Of a stretch of 46,308 bases of DNA, positions 1-8,700 are shown piece after piece. The DNA lies in assembly GCA_023421395.1 (NCBI GenBank), contig JAEZTL010000039.1:1-46308 (forward strand), in the 5' to 3' direction. A program made the translations under genes and the position numbers. This DNA comes from Bacillota bacterium (GTDB lineage Bacteria; Bacillota; Clostridia; Christensenellales; Aristaeellaceae). The notes beneath the pieces were generated by a model that made no database searches, was not told the origin of the DNA, and saw only the letters and a program-made list of their open reading frames with translations. The number at the start of each line of letters is the position of its first letter. Position 1 is the stretch's first letter.

Positions 1-482
1 CGGCCGTCCCAGATGGACTTTTCATAGTAGCGCACGAGCCTGTCCGCGGTGGCAAGTTTGTTATCATAGGTGGTGGAGCCGCCCTCCGGCATGACCACCC
101 GGTAGCCGCGTTCAAAGGCGCTCTTGATGGTCGCATCAATGCAGTATTCCGTCTGCATGCCGACGACCACCAGCGTTTTCACGCCCTTCCCCTTCAGGTG
201 CTCGTCGAGGCCCGTATCCTTGAACGCGCTGGAAAAGTGCTTGTCAAAGATCGCATCGCCCGGCTTCGGCGCGATGTCAGGGTGAATCTGCCAGGCAGGG
301 CTGCCCGGAAAGAGCCCATTTGCGTCGTCCTCACCGTGACGCACATAGACCACATCCACGGCGCTCTCATGCGCGCGGTCGATCAGCGCGCGGATTTCCT
401 TCAGCAGTTCCTTTTCCCGGTAGGGATGTTCGTCGATCAGTCCCCGCTGCACATCCACCACCAACAGCGCCTCGTCTTTCAT
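1..482 (-). CDS. Isochorismatase-family cysteine hydrolase (partial, 3' end outside window)
   Basis: The reading frame begins with ATG at 482, preceded by a purine-rich ribosome site (GGGAGGGG), and runs off the window start without a stop, so only about 160 residues are visible. The frame begins MKDEALLVVDVQRGLID. The family's catalytic triad can be placed: Asp10 in VVDVQ, Lys81 in FDKHFSSAF, and Cys114 in GMQTEYCIDAT, the nucleophile loop. These are the hallmarks of the isochorismatase-like hydrolase superfamily (isochorismatases, nicotinamidases, N-carbamoyl hydrolases). The protein is cytosolic, with no signal peptide. The substrate cannot be told from sequence. The residue pattern fits the small uncharacterised cysteine hydrolases common in Firmicutes better than true isochorismatase. 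It lies 64 bp after the QueG-like gene on the same strand. Confidence 0.9.
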   Translation of the reverse strand, partial: MKDEALLVVDVQRGLIDEHPYREKELLKEIRALIDRAHESAVDVVYVRHGEDDANGLFPGSPAWQIHPDIAPKPGDAIFDKHFSSAFKDTGLDEHLKGKGVKTLVVVGMQTEYCIDATIKSAFERGYRVVMPEGGSTTYDNKLATADRLVRYYEKSIWDG

Positions 483-526
483 GGCCTTCCCCTCCCACGA
501 TCTCATGGTTTGAATATACCACAATT

Positions 527-546
527 CGGGCGGGATCAACCGCCCG
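527..546 (-). terminator. Small GC hairpin after the QueG-like gene
   Basis: A 7-bp perfect stem (CGGGCGG / CCGCCCG) with loop GATCAA begins directly after the stop codon of the 547-1239 gene. On the minus strand it is followed by AATTG rather than a T-run, so it is a weak terminator candidate. A TATATT element (518-513) downstream could be the -10 box of the isochorismatase gene, with TTGATC inside the hairpin as a poorly spaced (15 bp) -35. Confidence 0.3.
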
Positions 547-1239
547 CTAGCCCTCCGAACGGTGAAGATAGCGCCGCGTGTAGGGGCAGACCTCGATACA
601 TTTGCCGCAGATGGTGGCGCCCACCCCGAACCGTGCCATGCAAAGCGCGATGGCGGTATCGCGGCACTTAGCGGCATCCACCATCCGCTCGCGCGGAAGG
701 CCGGCCCGCCAGATTTCGCCGGCGATGGCGCCCGACGGGCAGTACCGCGCGCATTCACGGCAGCCGCCGCACCGGGGTTCATCCACCGGCTGGCCGCATT
801 CAAGCGGCGCATCCGTGAGGAGCGACGAAATGCGAAGCGCGGAGCCGTATTGCTCCGTCACCAGCAGCGCGCACCGGCCGATCCAGCCAAGTCCAGCCCG
901 GGTCGCCACCGTCTTATGAGGCAACAGCGTATGGGTGTCGTCCAGCTTGACGACGGATTTCGTCGTCTGCGCGGTGGCACAGAAACCCCGCTTCTCCAGG
1001 TACTCCGCGCCGACGGTTACCATGTGGTCCAGGCGGGCATTGATGTCATGGTAGGTTTCATAGTACCGCAGGTTCGGGCCGTCCCCGATGGAGCGCACAA
1101 TCTCCGGCGGCAGCGCGACGGCGACGGATACGCCTCGCGGAAGCCCCGCCTCCGGCATGCCCGAAAGATCCGCAAATCCAACCAGCCCCGCACCGCGCTC
1201 TTGAAAGAGCGCCTCCAGTTCCCGGTTCAGATCGTGCAC
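547..1239 (-). CDS. QueG-like protein with a double [4Fe-4S] cluster domain (short form)
   Basis: I chose the GTG at 1239 (HDLNRELEALFQERGAGLVG...). It follows GGAAGGGGG at good spacing and starts just after the preceding gene's stop at 1265. The longer open frame upstream overlaps that gene and has no family-like sequence. The 230-residue product contains the COG1600 motif TRAGLGWIGRCALLVT (about 113-128), then C157xxC160xxC163xxxC167P and a second cluster set with C192, C211, C214 and C218P. This matches the tandem [4Fe-4S] domain of epoxyqueuosine reductases. It is much shorter than QueG (about 380 residues in E. coli) and lacks the C-terminal HEAT-like part. The cobalamin-site region is also atypical, with KLDDTHTLLPHK in place of the QueG catalytic-Asp segment. 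A queuosine role is therefore doubtful. It is best called a soluble iron-sulfur redox protein of the QueG-like family, probably cotranscribed with the zinc-ribbon gene. Confidence 0.8.
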   Translation of the reverse strand: MHDLNRELEALFQERGAGLVGFADLSGMPEAGLPRGVSVAVALPPEIVRSIGDGPNLRYYETYHDINARLDHMVTVGAEYLEKRGFCATAQTTKSVVKLDDTHTLLPHKTVATRAGLGWIGRCALLVTEQYGSALRISSLLTDAPLECGQPVDEPRCGGCRECARYCPSGAIAGEIWRAGLPRERMVDAAKCRDTAIALCMARFGVGATICGKCIEVCPYTRRYLHRSEG

Positions 1240-1264
1240 CGCACCGCGCCCCCTTCCGACAAAA

Positions 1265-1621
1265 TCACAGATTGCCCCGTGCCCCGCCCAGTTCCAGCGG
1301 CACGTTTGGCGCATCAAACTCCGCGTAAATTTTCTTACAATTGGGACAGTACCACCCAGGCAGACAATCCGGCGCGTCCGAATCGCCAAAAAGCGTCACG
1401 CCGCGCATCAGCAGTACCTTGACGCTCTTTTCCGCGAAGTAGGTCTTTCCAAACAGCCTCAGCGGGCGCTTGCGGGGAATTTTCTCGTTCGCCACCCACC
1501 ACAGGCTGCCCGTAACATGGGCCTTTCCCGTGGAATACCCCACTACTGACAGTTCGCCTTTCTGAAACGCCGAGCCGCAGACGGGACAGGACCACATCTT
1601 TTCCAAGCCACACTCCCCCAT
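1265..1621 (-). CDS. Zinc-ribbon protein, DUF6487-like
   Basis: A small cytosolic protein of 118 residues from ATG 1621. The in-frame ATG at 1597 (MWSCPVCG...) is an equally good start and would give 110 residues. An N-terminal CPVCG pair and a C-terminal CPNCKK pair form one split zinc ribbon, the second pair in the context GWYCPNCKKIYAEFD. Between them lies a segment with the GSLWW motif (SLWWVANEK) and a hydrophobic beta stretch. This layout matches the short PF20097/DUF6487 proteins common in Clostridia, whose function is unknown. The gene ends 25 bp before the GTG of the QueG-like gene, so the two are probably one transcript. A TATAAT at 1650-1645 upstream is a plausible -10 box. Confidence 0.8.
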   Translation of the reverse strand: MGECGLEKMWSCPVCGSAFQKGELSVVGYSTGKAHVTGSLWWVANEKIPRKRPLRLFGKTYFAEKSVKVLLMRGVTLFGDSDAPDCLPGWYCPNCKKIYAEFDAPNVPLELGGARGNL

Positions 1622-1644
1622 TCCCCCTCGGAATCCACATCGCC

Positions 1645-1650
1645 ATTATA
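1645..1650 (-). promoter_or_regulatory. Candidate -10 box (TATAAT) for the zinc-ribbon/QueG-like pair
   Basis: A consensus TATAAT on the minus strand lies 23 bp upstream of ATG 1621 in the 99-bp gap after rnz. No good -35 hexamer is found 16-19 bp upstream, so the call rests on the -10 box and its position. Confidence 0.35.
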
Positions 1651-1720
1651 CCCGCGACGGAGGATACGGGCGACCGCCCTCCCGCGCAGCGTCGCCTGGC
1701 GCGTTCAAACGCCGCGCCGG

Positions 1721-2629
1721 TCAGTCCGAAAATTTCAACGCGCGGCGAAGTCCATCCCGTGCGACGGACGTGTTGGCGAACACGTTTTGGGGAACATTTT
1801 GGTATCTTTCGGGATCGGGCAGCGCCGGGCTGAAGTGAGTCAGCACGAGTTCCTTCACCCCCGCGCGTACCGCAAGTCCGGCGGCATCCGAAAATGTCAT
1901 GTGGCCAAACTCGGCTGCTTTCTCCGCCTTGTCCTCCTCGGCGTAGGTGCCCTCGCAGATGAGAAGATCCGCGCCCGCGGCGTGGTTCACGATCGCCGCC
2001 ACAGGCCGGGTGTCGGTGCAGTAGACCAGTTTGAGGCCCCGGCGTTCCGGACCCAGCACCATTTCCGGCTCGAAAACTCGCTCCTGTACTTTAACCGTCT
2101 CGCCCGCCTTAAGCGCGCGCCACGAGGACATTGGGATGTCCTGCGCTTCGGCCCGCGCGCGGTCGAATTTGCCGGGCCGGCGAATCTCCAGCGCGTATCC
2201 ATAGCAGGGCATCACATGCGAGAGGGAAAACGCGGTCAGCCGCGCGTCCGCAAACGAGAAATTGAGTTCCAGGCCGGGAATTTCGCTAAAGACGACATCA
2301 TAGGGCAATTCCGGCGCGATCACCCGCAGGCAATTGACCACCGCCTCCAACCCGCCGGGACCGACGAGACGCACCGGTTCCCTGCGGCCCATCGTGCCCA
2401 TCGTCAGCAGCAGCCCCGGAAGGCCCGCGACGTGATCCGCATGGAAGTGGGTAAGGCAAATCATCTCAATCTTCGCCATACTCCAGCCGGATTCGCGCAC
2501 CGCCACCTGTGTGCCTTCGCCGCAGTCAATCAGGAGAAGCCGCCCGTCGCGGCGCAGGAGAACCGACGCCAGGCGCCGTTCAGGCAGCGGCATCATCGCA
2601 CCCGTCCCAAGAAAATGCACTTCCAGCAT
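1721..2629 (-). CDS. rnz: Ribonuclease Z (tRNA 3' endonuclease)
   Basis: The 302-residue metallo-beta-lactamase-fold protein starts at ATG 2629 behind GGAGGG. The N-terminus MLEVHFLGTGAMMPLP, then LLIDCGEGTQ, is typical of tRNase Z. The metal-binding motif THFHADHVAGLPG gives H61, H63, D65 and H66. Later ligands are His in SLSHVMPCYG (about 138), Asp in YCTDTRP (about 206) and His in LTHFSPAL (about 265). Length and motif order match the short bacterial RNase Z (about 300-310 residues), which cuts 3' trailers from tRNA precursors lacking encoded CCA and acts as a cytosolic dimer. It follows the giant adhesin gene by 137 bp, beyond a strong terminator, so it probably has its own promoter. A TTAACG/TAGAAA pair with 16-bp spacing near 2690-2665 is only a weak candidate. 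Confidence 0.93.
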   Translation of the reverse strand: MLEVHFLGTGAMMPLPERRLASVLLRRDGRLLLIDCGEGTQVAVRESGWSMAKIEMICLTHFHADHVAGLPGLLLTMGTMGRREPVRLVGPGGLEAVVNCLRVIAPELPYDVVFSEIPGLELNFSFADARLTAFSLSHVMPCYGYALEIRRPGKFDRARAEAQDIPMSSWRALKAGETVKVQERVFEPEMVLGPERRGLKLVYCTDTRPVAAIVNHAAGADLLICEGTYAEEDKAEKAAEFGHMTFSDAAGLAVRAGVKELVLTHFSPALPDPERYQNVPQNVFANTSVARDGLRRALKFSD

Positions 2630-2700
2630 GCCGCCATCCCTCCGTCTCTATCGGCTTTTCTACAGCGTACCACGCCTCCGTTAAGAGTGCGCGCAGCGCG

Positions 2701-2743
2701 AAAAAAGCGAAGGCGCGGCGGGCTTCAAGCCCTACCGCGCCTT
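2701..2743 (-). terminator. Rho-independent terminator of the giant adhesin gene
   Basis: On the minus strand the 9-bp stem AAGGCGCGG (2743-2735) pairs with CCGCGCCTT (2718-2710). An inner GGGCTT/AAGCCC hairpin sits in the loop, and T6 follows at 2706-2701. It lies 23 bp after the adhesin stop codon and before rnz. Confidence 0.75.
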
Positions 2744-2766
2744 GCGGCGGAAAACCGGTTTCGCGG

Positions 2767-5700
2767 CTACGCTGCCTTGAGCGCCGACCGGGTCTGGATA
2801 CCCTGTTTAAGCACCGGGGCAAGCGCGTCCATCAGCGTGCCTTCATTCTCAAACCCGCCGACTTCAGCCAGCGCCGACTGGAGGCCCGTGAGGAAGGGCG
2901 CGAAGCCCGCAAAGTTGCAGGCTGTCCTCCTGGCCGCCGCGCTCATCAGGAAGAATTCGGCGCGATCCGCCCAACCCTCCGACAGCTTCGACGCGATTTC
3001 GGGGTACTTGTCGCCCCACCTTTGGGCAAAGCGCTCGATCAGGAGAATGGCCGACTCTTCGTTGTCCGCGGTCAGGATCGACTGAAGATCGCCGAGCAGC
3101 GCCTCGATATCCACCGCATCCGCATTCGCCAGCGCACCGAGCAGCCACATCACCACACCGCCCTGAAGCACCGTGCCGGGGTAGATGCTTTGGAGCGCCT
3201 GCGTAAGGCCGGGCAGCGTCTGCGCGAAGACGAAGGCCGGGTTTTTAACGCCCTGGGCCTTAATCGCCTCGAGAATCCTGGCGAAGCCCTCGGCGTTCTC
3301 CTCCGCCATAAGCCAAGCGCCACGCATGATGACAGCGCCGTTCGCCCCGCGGGTGGCCGCAATGTACAGCGTAAGGGTTTGGACCTGACCGCTCAAGCGG
3401 ACGGTCACCGGGAAGCGCATCAGGTACAGCGTCTCAACCGCACCCGCGGCGATGGTGGCAGGCCGGTAGAGGTTGATGTAGTATACCCGGCCCAGCACCG
3501 ATGTGATGCGCACGACGCCGGGCACCCAGACGACCAGCGGATCGTCCTTCATCCAGACGGAGCCGTTGGCGTTGATGGTAAGCCTGTCGGCGTAGATTGT
3601 GCCGCCCATAACGCTGCCCAGCGCGTAGATCCTCACCTGGCTTCCACGCAGCCTGACGATATTGAGCGCATCAGAAATGTTGGCCAGCGTCACGGTGCCG
3701 GCGGACAACTTCAGGTTGTCCACGTTGAGCAGCAGCGGGTTATTCGCCGTGCCGACGTTGGCGCCCGCCTCAAGGTCCAGCGTACCGGCGGAGATGTTGG
3801 CGCGAGGATCATCCCCATCGCGCAAGACCCCGGTGACGCTGCCGTCCGACTGAATGCTGGCCACGTTGCCCGAAATGACGGTGTCCACCTTCAAGGGCCT
3901 GACGCTGCGCAGGTACACGTTGTTGCCCGCGGCGCTGACTTCGCCGACGTTCAGGAAGATCGGGTTCTTCTTGCTGCCCACGTCGCCATTTAGCGACAGG
4001 AGGCTGGCAACCTGCGCGCTCAGCTTCTGTCCGGGCGTAAACAGGATGTTGCCCAGCGCGATAATACTGACGTTTCCGTAGGCGTTGATGCCAGAAAGCA
4101 TGATGGAACCGCCACTGGCGAGGTACAGCCCATCCGACGGGTTATCGCCCTGATCGGTTGTCACCACGCCGCCCACCAGCATCGACAGCGAGTGGTCGGC
4201 TTCGCCGATGCTTCCGCCCGCGATGAGCGTGAGGTTGCCGGCGACTTCAATGGTGTTGTGGCCGATGGCATTGCGGATGCGCCGCACCGTTTCCGCTGCG
4301 TTGTCCGTAACGACGCCGTACTGTGCCGCAGCCGCACCTTCCGCGAGGGAAGCCTGGCCATCCGCCTGATCGAAGACGGCCTGGGCCGTCGCCTGGCGCG
4401 CCAGCGCCGCGTTCAGCCGCCCGGTCACCGACGTGGCCTGACTTGTGAGCGAGGAGAGCTTGTCGTTCAGCTTCTTCAGAAGCGCGGCCTTGGTGGGATC
4501 CCCCGCGATGCCGGCGATCTGGCTCTCAAGATCCGAAATCCTCGCCATCAGATCCGCGAGCGCGCTCTTCAAGGTGTCCACTTTGTCGTTGGCGGCATCC
4601 AGCTTCTCCTGCAGCTGGTCGGCGTAGGCGCGCAGCACCTGCGCGATGGTGGAGAGAACCGTGAAGCGGTCGAAGGCTTCATAGGTTTCCAGGTACATCT
4701 GCGCCGCGTAATCCCACAGCGGATCATTGGCGTCGATCAGGTTGTCGGGGATGACAAGCGTCGCGTCCCCGCCGGAGACGAGCTTTTTGAGTCTGAGGTC
4801 TCCGGTCAGCTCCCGCACAAACACGGTGGAAGCCGCGAGGATTGACAGCGTGCCGCCACCCGGCGCGTCGGTGTCGATCTCCAGCGGCGCGGCGGCGGTA
4901 CCCGCGGTGCCGCCCAGCGCGTTCAGCGCGATGCTGTGGCCCTTCACCTGCGCGTCCCGGCCCAGCCTGTCGCCGGGCAGGATGCTTCCCTGAGCGGTGA
5001 TCGTGATATCGCCCCCCGCGTAAATCGGGCCGATCACGAGGTTGCCTACGGTGTTGGAGAGATCCAGATTCCCCGCCGCGTCGGCGTTGACCTGTCCGTG
5101 CCAGCTGTCCGCGATGAGGATCAGATCGGCCACATCATTGATGCTGATGTCGCCGAAGGCGTCCGCCGTCACGACGCCGTCCACGTCGATATCCAGATAG
5201 TTGTCACGGGTGCCGATGGTGCCGGAGGCGGCACTCAGGCGGACGTTGCCGCCCGCATCGATGTTGAGCGCGATCTCGTTTGCGTCGCGCACGTCCAGAA
5301 TGCTCCCGGCGGCGCTGAGGCCGACATTGCCGGCCGCCGTCACATTGCCCACGCCCATGTCGCCGGTCAGCTCGCTGATGTAGATGTCGCCGCCGGCGGA
5401 GGCGTCCATGCGCGTTGCCTCATCCAGGTATTCCACGCGCAGCCAGTCATAATCGATTCGGACGTAGACCGCCCACTCGAAGACGGGCCTGAGCAGGTCG
5501 TCCAGCACCGGCAGGCCCAGCTCATTGAGAACCGGCCGGGCCGTCAGCAGGAAATTATAGCTGCCATCCGGATTCTTTACCGGGTTTCCAGCCCCGTCCA
5601 GAGGCGGGTTCACGATGTTGCCCACCAGCGTCGGCCGGTTCGCCTGCTGTTCGGTGGTCAGGGGCTGCGAGGCGCTGCCGATGGACTCGTAGGCGCTGAG

Positions 5701-8700
5701 CAGGATGTGGCGGCCGCGCACGTTGGCGACGTCCGAGGGCGCGCCCAGAATGCTCCCGCCCAGCGTCGTCAGCGTCACATCGCCCCGATCGGAATGAATG
5801 TCCGCGGCGGTGAGGTCGCCCGCGTACTGCAGAATCAGCAGATCGCCCGCGTTCCATACGCGGCCCTCGCCATAGGATTCGTCGATGATCATCGTGAAGC
5901 CGCGAGCAGGTTCGTCCGCCGGCTCGGTATCGAGACGGCCCTGGTAATCCGCATTCTGCCAGGCTTCGTCCAGAAGCGCCATGAGATCGTCCGCGGTCAT
6001 GCTGTCGTGAAGCGCGTCGCCCAGGTTTTCCACCAGCCCCACGTCGATCGCGGCGGCCAGCCAGGTCAGCGCGCGGGCATCGTCCACGTACTTGATGGAT
6101 GTCTTGGCGAGCACATCGGGCGGCGTGACGTCCAGCACCGTCCGGAGCATCGCAGCCAGAAGGTCGTACTGCCCGGCGGCGTATGCGGCGTTAAACGCCT
6201 TGGTGTTGAAGCCGTCGCCCACCAGCAGCGCCTTAAGGTCGCCCTTGGCGATCTCGCCGCCGGCAATCAGCGCGCTGAGCGCCTGCTGTGTGATCAGGGC
6301 GGACCACACCTCGCGGCCGTTCCGCGCGGCGAGCCAGGCCGCCAGCGCCTCCGGCGCCTGCGCCGCCAACGCGGGGTACAATTCCTGCATGCCGCCGCTC
6401 GCAAGCCAATCACCCAGCCGGATGACGCCGCTCTCATCACGCCCGTCACGCATGTCTTCAACGGGCCTCTGGCGCAGGAACTTGAGCGCGCCGACGAGTT
6501 CCACCGCATCGATGTGGAAATTGTCAACCACCAGCACCCGGAATACCATGGTATCGGGGATGTCGACGATCAGCCGCCGCGCCAGTTTGCCGATATCGTC
6601 CCGCGCGGACATTGTGATGGTGCTGGCACCGCGCATGTACAGGTAGCCCCAGTCGTTCAGGGTGTAGATTCCGCCGCCGTTCGCGAACAGACGGAGCGCG
6701 GTGTCGAGGCCCTCGATGATGTTGAAGGAGATATCGCCCGGCGTGGCGGGATTCAGATCGTCATGGGTGACCAGGTCCACGGCGCTGCGGCTGAGATCCG
6801 CCAGCGAGAAGGCAATTTCGCCGCCGGCGTCCATTGTAACCACGCTGTCAAGGGCGGTGATGGTCGGGAATCGGACGTCTCGGTCCGCATCAAAGTCCAG
6901 CGTGGAATGGTTGCTGGCAAGAATACCCAGCGTTGTGATGCCGCCATGGTGAGACGTGGCGGTAAGTGTGCTGTCGTCGAGCGTCGTGTCGCCCGCTTCG
7001 ATGTCGCCGTCCGCGTCCAGCGTCGCGGTGGATTTTTCCGAAGCGATCACTTCGCCCAGCGTGATGCCGCCATGGTGAGACGTGGCGGTGAGCGCGCTGT
7101 CGCCGAGCGTCACGTCGCCCGCTTCGATGTCGCCGTCCGCGTCCAGCGTCGCGGTGGATTTTTCCGAAGCGATCACTTCGCCCAGCGTGATGCCGCCATG
7201 GTGAGACGTGGCGGTAAGTGTGCTGTCACCGAGCGTCGTGTCGCCCGCTTCGATGTCGCCGTCCGCGTCCAGCGTGGCGGTGGATTTTTCCGAAGCGATC
7301 ACTTCGCCCAGCGTGATGCCGCCATGGTGAGACGTGGCGGTGAGTGTGCTGTCACCGAGCGTCACGTCGTCCGCTTCGATGTCGCCGTCCGCGTCCAGCG
7401 TGGCGGTGGATTTTTCCGAAGCGATCACTTCGCCCAGCGTGATGCCGCCATGGTGAGACGTGGCGGTAAGTGTGCTGTCACCGAGCGTCACGTCGCCCGC
7501 TTCGATGTCGCCGTCCGCGTCCAGCGTGGCGGTGGATTTTTCCGAAGCGATCACTTCGCCCAGCGTGATGCCGCCATGGTGAGACGTGGCGGTGAGCGCG
7601 CTGTCACCGAGCGTCACGTCGTCCGCTTCGATGTCGCCGTCCGCGTCCAGCGTGGCGGTGGATCTTCCCCGGATGGCCATAATCCCGAGGGTGATGGCGC
7701 CGGTATTGGCGGTGGCTTCCATGAAGCTTGCACCGGACAGATCCACGTTCCCGGCCGAGATATTGCGGTCTGCGTCCAGCGTCACCACAGAACCAACCGT
7801 TTCCGTAATATCGCCCATGACGATACTGCCATTCACGGCCAGCGCGTTCAGCACACTGGCGCTCAACTGTGCGTTGCCCGCCGTGACGCTGCCTTCCGCG
7901 GTGAGTTTGGCGTTGGAGCCGTAGACTTCGGAGAGATTTCCAACCGCGATGTCGTTGAACGCCTCAAAGATGATCCGGCTCCCGTTCAGCGTCACATCGC
8001 AGGTTTCGATATCGGCTCCAAGGACATTGTACGTATGCGTCTTAAGCCGGATCTCCGATCCGTAGGTGCCTGTCAGGTTTCCGAAGATGATGCCGCCGTC
8101 GTCCGTATAGGCGGTGAGCGTACTCCCATCCAAGGCGCCGTCGCCGGCGTGGATGAAATCATTGGCGGTCAGATCGAGGCGGGAGCCATGGGTGATGGCG
8201 CCTTCCACGGTCTTGCCCAGCCGCAGGTTGCCCAGTGTGATGGAGCCGCCTGCGGTGGCAGCCATCGTGCTGGCGTTCAGATCCACGCTGAGGCCATCGG
8301 CCGCGACGATCCGGATGTCCCCGTCCGCGATCAGCACGATGTCCGCGCCCTCCATACCGGTAAGCACCGGCATGGTGATGTTGCTTCCTGCCGTCAGGCT
8401 GACGAAGCTGTTCACAACGTCCAGCCGTTGGCTGCCGGAGATATTCTCCTGCGCATGCAGCGTCACCGTGGCCGCATCGCCGGCGGAGGAATCCGAAACG
8501 GTGAAGTCCGCAAACAGGATGCTGCCCGCCAGCGCCTCGGCTTCCAGCGTCACGCCCTCGACGTGGGTGCCGGGCTCAAAGGCGAGGTTGCCGAGCACGG
8601 ATTTGAGGTAGGTGTCCGTCACGAGCAGCTTGTTGCTGTCAAGATCGCGGAACATCACAAGGCCGTCCACGACGATGGCAAGCGGATTGGTTTGCGTGCC

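Noticed and set aside
6934..7662. CRISPR array
   Set aside because: The repeats are 126 bp with no spacers and are exact multiples of three inside a coding frame, so they are protein repeats.
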